Assembly: GCF_023161665.1 (NCBI RefSeq)
Contig: NZ_JALNTW010000008.1
Coordinates: 62,001 to 126,000 of the forward strand
DNA from: Shewanella sp. 1CM18E
Lineage (GTDB): Bacteria; Pseudomonadota; Gammaproteobacteria; Enterobacterales; Shewanellaceae
Direction: 5' to 3'
DNA: 64,000 nucleotides
The translations under genes were made by a program, and so were the position numbers. Shown in pieces: positions 54,098-62,842 of this stretch; the stretch's first letter is position 1; each line of letters opens with the position of its first letter. Below the pieces are notes generated by a model that was not told the origin of the DNA, ran no database searches, and worked only from the letters and a program-made list of their open reading frames with translations.

Positions 54098-55900
54098 TTA
54101 AACAACGGCTTGCTCACTACCACGCTTTTTAAGACTCAGAGTTGCCACGCAGCCTGTAGTATCGCCACTACGATTAGCCAGCGTGAATCGACCTTCATGC
54201 TCTTTAATTACTTCGTTGCAAATCGCCAGTCCTAAACCTAAACCATCAACTTTAGTGGTGTAAAAAGTTGCCATTAACGTATCTGACTCCATAGCAAGCC
54301 CGGGGCCATTGTCGACGATAAAAATGTTGACTTGCTGCTCTTTAAAGTCGAGTTCGATATTAATTTTTCCGCTGCGGACATTGTCTGAGTCGGCAATGGC
54401 ATCAACACTATTTTTAATTAGGTTAATCAGCACTTGCAACAAACCCACTCTATCAGCAGTAATAAAGAAGGGTTCACCTTTAATTTGGGTGTTGATTTGA
54501 ATGTCTCGTCTTGCCAGCTCAAGCCGCAGTAAAGAGATACTCTCTTCTACTAAGGTGAGAATATTCACATCGACCATCACCGCTTCACGGCGTTTTAATA
54601 ATCCTCGAATTCGATGTACGACTTCCCCTGCGCGAGTGGACTGCTTGTGGATTTTCTCTAGCAGCTCAATACAGGCTTGTACGTCGGCTTTTTCTTGCCC
54701 TTGCAAGCGCATTATGCCGCCTTCGCTATAACTGGTAATCGCGGCAATAGGCTGGTTAATTTCATGGGCAAGCCCTGCACCAATCTCACCAACAATAGAG
54801 GCGCTTTGTAGCCTCTCTAAAGCAATTGCTTGCTGCTTTAACTGGCGCTCAGACTCAATAAGTGAGTTACTTTTTTGATGAAATCGATATTCAATCCATA
54901 AATGGTAAAGGGTGGCGATAATAAAAATGAGTACCGATAAAATTCCCCAGTGACGATTATCTTCAAGCCACTGTTTGACCGAATCCCAACGGCTATGCTC
55001 AGGCGATGCCACATGTAACTCTTTAAACAGTTTAATCACAGCTAACTGGCTAATTGGCGAAGTCCAGCCCTTGAGCTGTGCAGTGATTGCTGCGGGGTTG
55101 TCTGCAGTTAACTCCAATAACGCTTGGGTAATTGCCTTGGTTAAGTTGGTATCAACACTTTCTGTGGCCGCAAATGACCAGTTTGGGTACAGATTTGTGC
55201 TGCACTGGCATTCTATTCCCTCTGGTCGACTCGGGTTTAGCACCCGATAATCTGCACGGCGAATAAGCCCTCGGGCAACCATGTCCTCTAGCGTACACAA
55301 AGGCGTTATTGCGGCATCAACATTACCATCGCGCACTTGGTACAGCAGCGGATCGAGTGGAAAGCCTAAGAATTTGGTTTGGCCAAAAAACGTTGTAGGG
55401 TCCATTCCCAAACTATGCATGAGGCCAACAGTTGCTTGATATCCACCAAGCGCATGTGGATCGCTCGCAGCAACAATCTTGCCTTTTAAGTCATATAAAG
55501 TGCGGTAATCACTATTAGCACTAACGATAATCGCTGAGCCAATAGCTGATGTCGTGCCGTTATGGCGTTTTGAGCGCATTGTTGCGAGCCAAGAAAGTGG
55601 ATATTGGTTCGACAAATACAAGTATTGGCCTGGGTTGGTAATAATAAACTGAATTTGCCCGAGCTCCATCGCCAAATTTAGCGCTTCAAAATTGCCAGGA
55701 TAGACATGAAACTCAGCACCTGGAACTTGCTCATTAAGGTATTGCATCATCGGAGTCCAGCGCTCGACCGCTTGTTGATGCCCCCAGTTTGCCAGCACGC
55801 CCACATAAAACTGCTTTGGCTTAGACCATGCAGTGGTAGAAAACAATAAAACTAAGATACAAAACAAAATTTTAGGCAATTTCATTCCCTTAACATTCAA
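54098..55900 (-). CDS. thsS: thiosulfate/tetrathionate-type sensor histidine kinase (ThsS/TtrS family)
   Basis: The 600-residue kinase has a signal sequence (LPKILFCILVLLFSTTAWS) and a periplasmic PhnD-like binding domain to about residue 310 (FYVGVLANWGHQQAVERWTP, GQIQFIITNPGQYLYL), with Cys residues near PLCTLEDM and GIECQC. A membrane helix (LSVLIFIIATLYHLWIEY) leads to a HisKA domain with His379 in GLAHEINQPIAAI and an ATPase domain (QVLINLIKNSVDAI, DNGPGLA, GLGLAI). This matches TtrS/ThsS. I choose ThsS because the adjacent reductase is Phs/Psr-like. It is divergent from its regulator gene. Confidence 0.8.
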   Translation of the reverse strand: MNVKGMKLPKILFCILVLLFSTTAWSKPKQFYVGVLANWGHQQAVERWTPMMQYLNEQVPGAEFHVYPGNFEALNLAMELGQIQFIITNPGQYLYLSNQYPLSWLATMRSKRHNGTTSAIGSAIIVSANSDYRTLYDLKGKIVAASDPHALGGYQATVGLMHSLGMDPTTFFGQTKFLGFPLDPLLYQVRDGNVDAAITPLCTLEDMVARGLIRRADYRVLNPSRPEGIECQCSTNLYPNWSFAATESVDTNLTKAITQALLELTADNPAAITAQLKGWTSPISQLAVIKLFKELHVASPEHSRWDSVKQWLEDNRHWGILSVLIFIIATLYHLWIEYRFHQKSNSLIESERQLKQQAIALERLQSASIVGEIGAGLAHEINQPIAAITSYSEGGIMRLQGQEKADVQACIELLEKIHKQSTRAGEVVHRIRGLLKRREAVMVDVNILTLVEESISLLRLELARRDIQINTQIKGEPFFITADRVGLLQVLINLIKNSVDAIADSDNVRSGKINIELDFKEQQVNIFIVDNGPGLAMESDTLMATFYTTKVDGLGLGLAICNEVIKEHEGRFTLANRSGDTTGCVATLSLKKRGSEQAVV

Positions 55901-56017
55901 TTAATAGCCTGCTAAATCACGATAGAACATAGGTCTTATCAGCCCTAATCAAATATAAAAACCGCTAAAGCGCTGTGATAAATTTAAAGCGGATTGATTA
56001 GCAATAGCTTACGCTAG

Positions 56018-56034
56018 GCAGCTAAGTTAGCTGC
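56018..56034. promoter_or_regulatory. 17-bp palindrome between thsS and thsR
   Basis: GCAGCTAA-G-TTAGCTGC is a perfect palindrome with one central base in the 226-base region shared by the divergent sensor and regulator promoters. It does not resemble the TGTGGT-AA-ACCACA sites, so it may bind another factor or be a chance palindrome. Confidence 0.35.
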
Positions 56035-56126
56035 GTGACCCAATTCATGCTTTATGAAAAATAGTTCGCTAATTGCTGCAAACTGGGATATCAATCATTT
56101 AAGCATTGCTAAAATAAAGGTGTGTT

Positions 56127-56738
56127 GTGGAACAGCTAATTAAAGGTCCGGTGTATTTAGTCGATGATGATGAAGCAATTATCGATTCGATAAGCTTCTT
56201 AATGGACGGTTATGGTTACCAACTTAATTGTTTCAACAGTGGCGACAGCTTTCTTGCATCCGTTGATTTAAGCCAAGCTGGTTGCGTTATTTTAGATGCG
56301 CGTATGCCGGGGCTAACAGGCCCTCAAGTGCAGCAACTACTCACTCAAGCTAAAAGCCCATTATCAGTTATTTTCTTAACAGGCCATGGTGACGTGCCTA
56401 TGGCTGTAGACGCTTTTAAAAATGGGGCGTTTGATTTCTTTCAAAAGCCTGTACAAGGCAAACTTTTATCGCAATCAATTGCTAAAGGGCTAGAGTACAG
56501 CTGCCGCCAACATTGGAAGCTGACTAACCAAGCTTTGATTAATAATTTGTCTGAGCGAGAAACGCAGATCTTTGAGCTAGTGATTGCGGGAAACACCAAT
56601 AAACAGATGGCGAATGAGCTCTGCGTTGCGATCCGCACCATCGAAGTTCATCGCTCAAAACTAATGACCAAACTTGGCGTCAGTAACCTTGCAGAACTGG
56701 TAAAACTCGCGCCGTTATTGGCTCACCACAATGAGTAG
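56127..56738 (+). CDS. thsR: response regulator ThsR/TtrR (FixJ/NarL type)
   Basis: The 203-residue protein has a receiver domain with VDDDEAIID (D13-D15), phosphoacceptor D57 in ILDARMPG, T in LTGHGD and K in QKP. A LuxR-type helix-turn-helix follows: LSERETQIFELVIAGNTNKQ, ANELCVAIRTIEVHRSKLM. GTG at 56127 is supported by AAAGG about 6 bases upstream. It would bind DNA when phosphorylated by ThsS and activate psrABC. The sensor lies divergent across 226 bases. Confidence 0.85.
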   Translation: MEQLIKGPVYLVDDDEAIIDSISFLMDGYGYQLNCFNSGDSFLASVDLSQAGCVILDARMPGLTGPQVQQLLTQAKSPLSVIFLTGHGDVPMAVDAFKNGAFDFFQKPVQGKLLSQSIAKGLEYSCRQHWKLTNQALINNLSERETQIFELVIAGNTNKQMANELCVAIRTIEVHRSKLMTKLGVSNLAELVKLAPLLAHHNE

Positions 56739-56891
56739 TACTAGCAGCAAGTATTTGTAACTGTTAAATAAAGCAAGCTTATAAGTCTAACTGCCAAACT
56801 AGGCTTCTATATGTTTCTGCTTATTACCAGCCTAGGTACAACCTTACATGTTGGCATCTAAGTTATTAACGCCATAACCAATAAACTAAAC

Positions 56892-57800
56892 CTAGCCGTT
56901 GAAGCTCCGATACCAGTCTCTAACTTTTGGAAAATGATCTTTAACGGCATCTTTATGGGTTAACATGCCACCATGATCGTAGTCATGTCTAAAGCCCTGC
57001 TTTTTAGATAATAAGGTGTAATCAACCTGCTGAATCTGGCACTCTTTTATCATGCGCTCAACATCAGCAGGATTACCAAGCACCTTGTCGCCCTTACCGG
57101 CTATAAACCAAGACTTAGGCCAATTAGCTTGTTTGGCGGCGCTGGCATAATCAAAACCATCATCGCTATCTACCCATTGGCCGCGCACCCACTCAATAGT
57201 TTGCCTAAGCGATGAACGAGACTCATTATCCATGCCCATTTTCAGTTTGTCTGCGGGCAGGTAACCACTTTTCCAAGCGATAAAAGGCGCAATGTTGTTC
57301 CACACGAGATCCACTGTAAGCCATTTTTGCAGTGATTTGACTTGAATACGGCGTTTACTGCCAAAGGTGACTAATGAAGCAACGCTTTGCTGTAAATCCT
57401 CATAGCGGGCTAACGCGCTTGCCATCAATACGCCCCCCCAAGAATGTGCGCACCAATGTACTGTTTTTACTTTTGGATGCAACGACAGTATGTATTGCTG
57501 AATAAGTGGCAATTGTTCGCGGATCACCTCACCTTGGCCAGACTCAAAACCGCGAGCTAACTTAGGCTCACTAAGGCCACGACCTAGAGTATCAAGCACG
57601 TAAACAACATACCCCGCATCAGCTAAATAGCAACCCAAGCCTTTACCTGAGTCACTATAAAACACCCGCCCATTAGACATAGCGCCATGTAACATTAAAA
57701 TTGGCGGCTTACTCATATCTGCTTGCACAGGCACTATCTGCCTTAAGTGCAAATGGCCGTGTTTATAAGGTACATGGTAAGATTTTTGCTGGATATTCAA
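56892..57800 (-). CDS. alpha/beta hydrolase
   Basis: The 302-residue protein has an alpha/beta hydrolase fold: PPILMLHGAMSNGRVFYSDS (oxyanion HG motif), VLDTLGRGLSEP and the nucleophile elbow CAHSWGGVL with the catalytic Ser. FIAGKGDKVLGNPADV likely holds the acid and DYDHGGMLTH the catalytic His. No signal peptide is seen. The substrate is unknown; esterase or lipase-like activity is likely. It lies alone between thsR and serB. Confidence 0.8.
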   Translation of the reverse strand: MNIQQKSYHVPYKHGHLHLRQIVPVQADMSKPPILMLHGAMSNGRVFYSDSGKGLGCYLADAGYVVYVLDTLGRGLSEPKLARGFESGQGEVIREQLPLIQQYILSLHPKVKTVHWCAHSWGGVLMASALARYEDLQQSVASLVTFGSKRRIQVKSLQKWLTVDLVWNNIAPFIAWKSGYLPADKLKMGMDNESRSSLRQTIEWVRGQWVDSDDGFDYASAAKQANWPKSWFIAGKGDKVLGNPADVERMIKECQIQQVDYTLLSKKQGFRHDYDHGGMLTHKDAVKDHFPKVRDWYRSFNG

Positions 57801-58106
57801 AGCTAAACTCTCTTGTTTTTTAAGTTACGCTACTGAACTCTAAATGCAAAGACAAGAGCAAACACTCTAATAATATGCCGGGCAAGTACGATTAAAACGC
57901 GGAGTAATTTGGATAGCTAAATTAATCAAAATGATAGTTAACTTTTAGAACAAATACTCATTTCAACCATTATCTATAACATTAAAATATAACAACTTTT
58001 ATCTTGAATAATCATCTGCTAGAGATAAAGGTTGAGGTGAGGTGTAGAGAGATATTGAAATGTGCATTTAAATTTCAATCGCCAAAAATTAGTGCCCCAT
58101 TACAGC
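57801..58106. other. gene-free region between the hydrolase and serB
   Basis: About 300 bases, very AT-rich, between the start of the leftward hydrolase gene and the serB terminator. It should hold the hydrolase promoter. No coding frame or repeat is supported. Confidence 0.4.
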
Positions 58107-58136
58107 AAAAAAGCCCAACACGGTAGGTGCTGAGCT
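58107..58136 (-). terminator. terminator after serB
   Basis: On the minus strand AGCTCAGCAC pairs with GTGTTGGGCT (10 bp including two G-U pairs) around a CTACC loop, followed by a T-run. It lies about 70 bases after the stop. Confidence 0.75.
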
Positions 58137-58207
58137 TCTATTTGAAGACGCTTGGTTTAATCGGCCTTAACCAGCAACTAGTTACCCCAAGCTAATGGCA
58201 ATTTGCA

Positions 58208-59215
58208 TTACTTAAGCTGAAACAAATAAGGCAACACCTTTAAATTTAGCTTATCAATCTGAATATCTGCGGCCTTAGCAAGCTTAGGCTTTGCATGATA
58301 TGCAATACCAAAATCAGCAGTTTCAATCATTGGAATATCATTAGCACCATCACCAATTGCCACTCTTTGCCCTGCTGCTATTTGCCACTGCTCTGCACAG
58401 CTAACTACGGTGTCAGCTTTGAATTGCGCATCCACCACTTGGCCCGAAACACTGCCAAGTAACTTACCATCAGCAATATCCAGCTCATTTGCAAATGCAG
58501 CATCAAGAGATAATAGCTGTTTAAGATGATCCACAAATGGCGTAAAGCCACCAGAGGCGACGACGGTTCGCCAGCCATGACTTTTAAGCTCAGCAATCAT
58601 CTCTTTAAGGCCCGGCATTAATGGTAGCTTAGCACATAGCGTTTCGATGATTTGCGCATCTGCACCTTCAAGCTTAGCAACTCGCGCACGTAAACTTTGC
58701 TCAAAATCGAGCTCGCCTTGCATCGCAAGCTCGGTCACTTCGGCAACTGCGGCACCAACTCCCGCCATAACAGCCAGCTCATCAATACACTCGATTTCAA
58801 TAGCTGTTGAGTCCATATCCATGACTAATAACCCTGGAGTATTGATTAGCGGTGCATTAGGAGCGACTTCAAATAACTCAACAGTTGTTAGGTTATCTAA
58901 TTGAGACAATTGCGCTTGAGATAATGCGCTCTCGCTGCAGAGCTCAATGCAGCTCAAACCGCAATGACGCTCAATAGCTGCCAAACTCAAGTCAGTACTT
59001 AATGCCGTTAACCAGTTACAAACCACTTGAATATCGATGGTTTGTTGATTTTCATCACAATCTTGTTTCGCTAAAAATACGACTCGATAACGTGAGAAAC
59101 CGACTGGGTACTCGGTTTCGTTATGACGAGAAAATCTTTGTTTCCCTGCTATAAAAGACATGCTACTTTCGGTGGTTAACCAAGTAAAAACAGCAGATTG
59201 ACTCGAACTTTCCAT
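58208..59215 (-). CDS. serB: phosphoserine phosphatase SerB
   Basis: The 335-residue protein is a HAD phosphatase. The catalytic motif is VMDMDSTAIEIECIDELA near residue 132, with motif II ASGGFTPFVDHL, then the Lys region and motif IV AIGDGANDIPMIETADFG. The end, AYHAKPKLAKAAD, is typical of SerB. About 120 residues precede the catalytic domain, as in other gamma-proteobacterial SerB proteins. It converts phosphoserine to serine in the cytoplasm. The divergent smp gene starts 78 bases away, the usual serB-smp arrangement. Confidence 0.95.
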   Translation of the reverse strand: MESSSQSAVFTWLTTESSMSFIAGKQRFSRHNETEYPVGFSRYRVVFLAKQDCDENQQTIDIQVVCNWLTALSTDLSLAAIERHCGLSCIELCSESALSQAQLSQLDNLTTVELFEVAPNAPLINTPGLLVMDMDSTAIEIECIDELAVMAGVGAAVAEVTELAMQGELDFEQSLRARVAKLEGADAQIIETLCAKLPLMPGLKEMIAELKSHGWRTVVASGGFTPFVDHLKQLLSLDAAFANELDIADGKLLGSVSGQVVDAQFKADTVVSCAEQWQIAAGQRVAIGDGANDIPMIETADFGIAYHAKPKLAKAADIQIDKLNLKVLPYLFQLK

Positions 59216-59293
59216 TAGTTATGACTCTCCAGCTACCGAGTACAGACAGAATCAATTATTATTAAGTCAGTACACAACATATTAAGGGTTTCA

Positions 59294-60703
59294 GTGTTCT
59301 ATTTAAAAGGCCTAAGAAAGAGCCATCGAATAAGCCGATTATTACAGATCATGATTGCTATCGCATTATTCATCGGTCTTGACCAGTTGTGGGAAACTAG
59401 CCTACTACAAGGGCAGCAGCTTCTAAAGTCCCAAACCGAAAAGATGGCAAGATTACTGGTCCAGCAAACTGCTTATGGTGCTGCACCAGCATTACAACTT
59501 GAAAATGACGAGCAATTGCAATGGCTTGCCCAAGCGCTTGTGCTCGACCCTAAGGTCATGTCAGCCAGCATCTTTAGCGAAGATGGCGTAAGGCTCTCTT
59601 TTGCCCAAAGTGTAACGGAAGAAGATTTGGAGCCCGGCTCTGAAGAGTTAAACACGATTTTAGATCAATATCCTCCTTATGTTGAAGCAGTCTCGCAAGA
59701 CGGTAAAAACTTAGGTTACGTAGAAGTACGTCTAGAACCTAAGTACTTCTTCAATGAAATTAAAGAAGCGCATCAAATCAATATGGAGCAGCAACAAATG
59801 ATGCTGCTAATAGCAGGATTAATTGGCATGCTGCTATCGCGCGCACTTTCATTTAAGCGTGCGGACTTTGATAGACGTAAAGCGAGAGTAAAACTGAGAA
59901 GATTATTAGCGAAGAAAAAAGCCAAAGCTGAAGCTAAAGAAGCCAAAAAACTGGCTACCCAAGGCAAAACTCAAACATCGGCAACGCTAATAGATGAAGC
60001 AAAGCCTAATGAGACAATAAGTGCAGATAATAAAGTAAACGACGCTGTTAACTCTGGTGACTCGGTAAAAGCTAATGACAACTTAAATAGTACTGTCAAC
60101 GATGTTAAAGCTAGCCCTGAAAAGATGAAAACAGCTTCTAAGGCAGAAGCCGCTTCAACAGTAACATCTGTAAACGCAACAGTTAATGCAGAGCCAAAAG
60201 CGGCGAATAAAGCTCAGCAAGGTGCTATTTCTCAGCTTGAATCAGAGGTTCAACCAAAGATTGAAGCAGAGGTAAAGCAAACACCTAAACAAGAGCCAAA
60301 GCCGGCCTTTGAAGCTAACGCTGCTGACACAAAATCGCAGCCTGAACCATTAGCGCCTAAACCTAAAGCCAAGCGTGCCCCAAAAGCAAAAGCGGCAGCG
60401 AAAACAACAGCAACTAAATCAACTGCAGGCAAAACGGCTGCGCCTAAATCGACTGCAGCTAAAGTAGAGACACCAGCTGTAGCGACAAAGGCTAAAAGGG
60501 CTACAAAGGTTGCCGACATCCCAGAAAGTGCTAGTGCAGAAGCCGACTCTGAGTCGTCAGCCAGTGAAAAAGTGAAGCCCGCTTCAGCAAAAAAAGCTAG
60601 CGTTAGAAAAACTGCAGTGAAAAAAGCGCCCGTTAAGAAACCAGCCACTAAAGCTAAGGCCAAAGTGAAACCAATAGATAATGACTCAGAAGCTGAAGAC
60701 TAA
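59294..60703 (+). CDS. smp: Smp/YtjB membrane protein with histone-H1-like C-terminal tail
   Basis: The 469-residue protein has an Smp (YtjB) region of about 200 residues. A membrane helix lies near residue 20-38 (LLQIMIAIALFIGLDQLW), then a periplasmic stretch with QTAYGAAPALQLEND and VMSASIFSEDGVRLSFAQS, and a second helix near 170-186 (MMLLIAGLIGMLLSRAL). E. coli YtjB ends soon after. Here about 270 residues follow, rich in Lys, Ala, Thr, Ser and Pro, with H1-like units such as KAKRAPKAKAAAKTTATKS and KKAPVKKPATKAKAK. GTG at 59294 has AAGGG 5 bases ahead. Function of Smp is unknown; the tail suggests DNA or acidic-lipid binding. Confidence 0.85.
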   Translation: MFYLKGLRKSHRISRLLQIMIAIALFIGLDQLWETSLLQGQQLLKSQTEKMARLLVQQTAYGAAPALQLENDEQLQWLAQALVLDPKVMSASIFSEDGVRLSFAQSVTEEDLEPGSEELNTILDQYPPYVEAVSQDGKNLGYVEVRLEPKYFFNEIKEAHQINMEQQQMMLLIAGLIGMLLSRALSFKRADFDRRKARVKLRRLLAKKKAKAEAKEAKKLATQGKTQTSATLIDEAKPNETISADNKVNDAVNSGDSVKANDNLNSTVNDVKASPEKMKTASKAEAASTVTSVNATVNAEPKAANKAQQGAISQLESEVQPKIEAEVKQTPKQEPKPAFEANAADTKSQPEPLAPKPKAKRAPKAKAAAKTTATKSTAGKTAAPKSTAAKVETPAVATKAKRATKVADIPESASAEADSESSASEKVKPASAKKASVRKTAVKKAPVKKPATKAKAKVKPIDNDSEAED

Positions 60704-60739
60704 AATTGTTTGGTATAAACAGTGGTAAAAAATAGATAA

Positions 60740-60767
60740 AAAAACGGACGCATTAGCGTCCGTTTTT
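60740..60767. terminator. terminator between smp and deoD
   Basis: AAAAACGGACGC and GCGTCCGTTTTT form a 12-bp stem with an ATTA loop between two convergent genes; it suits both strands. Confidence 0.9.
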
Positions 60768-60799
60768 ATTGCAGTCGATAACGACTAAAGCATTAGCAA

Positions 60800-61510
60800 T
60801 TAAAGAGTAATTGCAGCTTCTAGTGTCATTTCGATCATTTCGTTGAACGTAGTTTGACGCTCATCTGAAGTTGTCTTCTCACCAGTACGGATATGATCCG
60901 AAACAGTAACAACACACAATGCTTTAGCACCGAACTCTTTTGCTACACCGTATAGACCAGCAGCTTCCATTTCAACGCCTAATACGTCCATCTTTTCCAT
61001 TACGTCAAACATAACTGGATCAGGAGTGTAGAATAGGTCTGCAGAGAAAACGTTACCTACGCGGTACTTAGTGCCTTTTGCTTCAGCAGCTTTAACTACA
61101 GCGCTTAATAGGCCGTAATCACAAATAGCAGCGAAGTCTTGGCCACGGAAACGTAGACGGTTAGTTTGTGAGTCAGTACAAGCACCCATACCAATGATCA
61201 CGTCACGTACTTTAACGTCAGTGCTGATTGCACCACAAGTACCAACACGGATTAGGTTCTTAACGCCGTAATCTTTGATCAATTCAGTTGCGTAGATTGA
61301 ACAAGATGGGATACCCATGCCTGAACCCATAACAGAGATACGAACACCTTTGTAAGTACCAGTGAAACCAAGCATGTTACGAACGTCAGTAACTTGCTCA
61401 ACGTTTTCTAGAAACGTTTCAGCGATGTACTTAGCGCGTAGTGGATCGCCTGGAAATAGAACTGTATCAGCAAATGCGCCGTCTACGGCATTAATGTGTG
61501 GTGTAGCCAT
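60800..61510 (-). CDS. deoD: purine nucleoside phosphorylase DeoD
   Basis: The 236-residue protein is the hexameric type: [20 protein letters not shown] with [10 protein letters not shown], then RVGTCGAI near residue 88, [24 protein letters not shown] and [11 protein letters not shown]. It phosphorolyses purine (deoxy)nucleosides to base and sugar-1-phosphate in the cytoplasm. Length is that of E. coli DeoD. It is the last gene of the deoA-deoB-deoD run, 98 bases after deoB. Confidence 0.97.
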   Translation of the reverse strand: MATPHINAVDGAFADTVLFPGDPLRAKYIAETFLENVEQVTDVRNMLGFTGTYKGVRISVMGSGMGIPSCSIYATELIKDYGVKNLIRVGTCGAISTDVKVRDVIIGMGACTDSQTNRLRFRGQDFAAICDYGLLSAVVKAAEAKGTKYRVGNVFSADLFYTPDPVMFDVMEKMDVLGVEMEAAGLYGVAKEFGAKALCVVTVSDHIRTGEKTTSDERQTTFNEMIEMTLEAAITL

Positions 61511-61569
61511 CAGAATAACCCCTATTTATATTTATAGACCGTTGTAAACAACTTAAGTCTTGTATGCTA

Positions 61570-61588
61570 GCGGCTCAATTTGAGCCGC
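61570..61588 (-). other. hairpin between deoB and deoD
   Basis: GCGGCTC and GAGCCGC form a perfect 7-bp stem with a 5-base loop and no T-run. In the middle of an operon it more likely stabilises or processes the transcript than ends it. Confidence 0.45.
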
Positions 61589-61608
61589 CAAATTCAAATT
61601 TCTTCAGA

Positions 61609-62829
61609 TTATGAACGAATAAATGATTCGCCATATTCCATTGGCTCAAGCTTAAAGTAGCTAGCAATAGATTGGCCCATATCAGCAAAACTATTGCGCA
61701 GCCCTAAGGAGCCAGCTTCTAGGCCTGCACCGTACGCAAGTACAGGCACACGCTCACGAGTATGGTCACTACCAGGCCATGTTGGATCACAACCATGATC
61801 AGCAGTCAGCAGTAAGAAGTCGTCTTCGCCTAGCAGTGCTAAAATCTCTGGCAAACGTGAGTCAAAGTACTCAAGGCTGCGAGCATAACCAGCTACATCA
61901 CGACGGTGGCCGTAATGTGAGTCAAAATCCACAAAGTTAGTGAAAACAATTGTGTTGTCACCAGCTTGTTTAACTTGCTCTAACGTCGCGTCAAATAACG
62001 CTTCTAGGCCCGTTACTTTAACTTTCTTAGTGATGCCGCAGTTTGCATAAATATCTGCAATCTTACCCACACTAACAACTTCACCACCGGCAGCCTTAAG
62101 CTTATCAAGTACGGTTGGCGCAGGCGGCTCTACCGCGTAATCGCGACGGTTACCGGTACGCTCGAAATCACTGGCACATGTGCCAACAAATGGACGCGCA
62201 ATCACACGACCAATATTGTAATCGGCAAGCTCTTCACGGGCGATAATGCAAAGCTCATATAACTTCTCAAGCCCGAAAGATTCTTCATGACAAGCGATCT
62301 GAAATACTGAGTCAGCAGAAGTATAAAAAATTGGCTTGCCTGTACGCATATGCTCTTCGCCAAGTTCTTCTAAAATAACCGTACCAGATGAATGGCAGTT
62401 ACCTAAAAACTCGGTTAATCCCGCTCGTGCTAAAATCTTATCGGTTAGCTTTTGTGGGAAAGAGTTAGTTAGCTCACTGAAGTAACCCCATTCGTATAAA
62501 ACAGGTACGCCAGCCATTTCCCAGTGTCCGCTTGGTGTATCTTTACCCGAGCTTAGCTCGTCTGCGTAACCATAAGCACCAATAACTTCAACATCATCAG
62601 CAAAGCCAAGTGGAAACTCACCAGTACTTTCTTTTGATGCATGACCAAGACCTAAACGCGCCAAGTTTGGCAGCTTTAACGGGCCTTCACGACCATCGTT
62701 TGCTTTGCCTTCAGCACATGCCTTAGCAATGTGACCAAAAGTGTTTGAACCCACATCGCCAAAAGCCTCAGCATCGTGCGCTGCACCAACGCCGAATGAG
62801 TCTAGCATCATGATTATAGTACGTTTCAT
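61609..62829 (-). CDS. deoB: phosphopentomutase DeoB
   Basis: The 406-residue enzyme opens with [20 protein letters not shown] (metal-binding Asp) and has [15 protein letters not shown] near residue 92, [27 protein letters not shown] and [18 protein letters not shown] with RERVP, the alkaline-phosphatase superfamily metal sites. It interconverts (deoxy)ribose 1- and 5-phosphate. ATG at 62829 is chosen for its GGAG 9 bases upstream and exact family start; an upstream start would add 26 residues inside deoA. It is 13 bases after deoA. Confidence 0.97.
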   Translation of the reverse strand: MKRTIIMMLDSFGVGAAHDAEAFGDVGSNTFGHIAKACAEGKANDGREGPLKLPNLARLGLGHASKESTGEFPLGFADDVEVIGAYGYADELSSGKDTPSGHWEMAGVPVLYEWGYFSELTNSFPQKLTDKILARAGLTEFLGNCHSSGTVILEELGEEHMRTGKPIFYTSADSVFQIACHEESFGLEKLYELCIIAREELADYNIGRVIARPFVGTCASDFERTGNRRDYAVEPPAPTVLDKLKAAGGEVVSVGKIADIYANCGITKKVKVTGLEALFDATLEQVKQAGDNTIVFTNFVDFDSHYGHRRDVAGYARSLEYFDSRLPEILALLGEDDFLLLTADHGCDPTWPGSDHTRERVPVLAYGAGLEAGSLGLRNSFADMGQSIASYFKLEPMEYGESFIRS

Positions 62830-62842
62830 AAACTGTGCTCCG

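Noticed and set aside
60250..60663. 137-codon leftward frame inside smp
   Set aside because: It is the antisense of the Lys/Ala-rich tail; its Ala/Phe/Val-rich product is an artefact of that composition.
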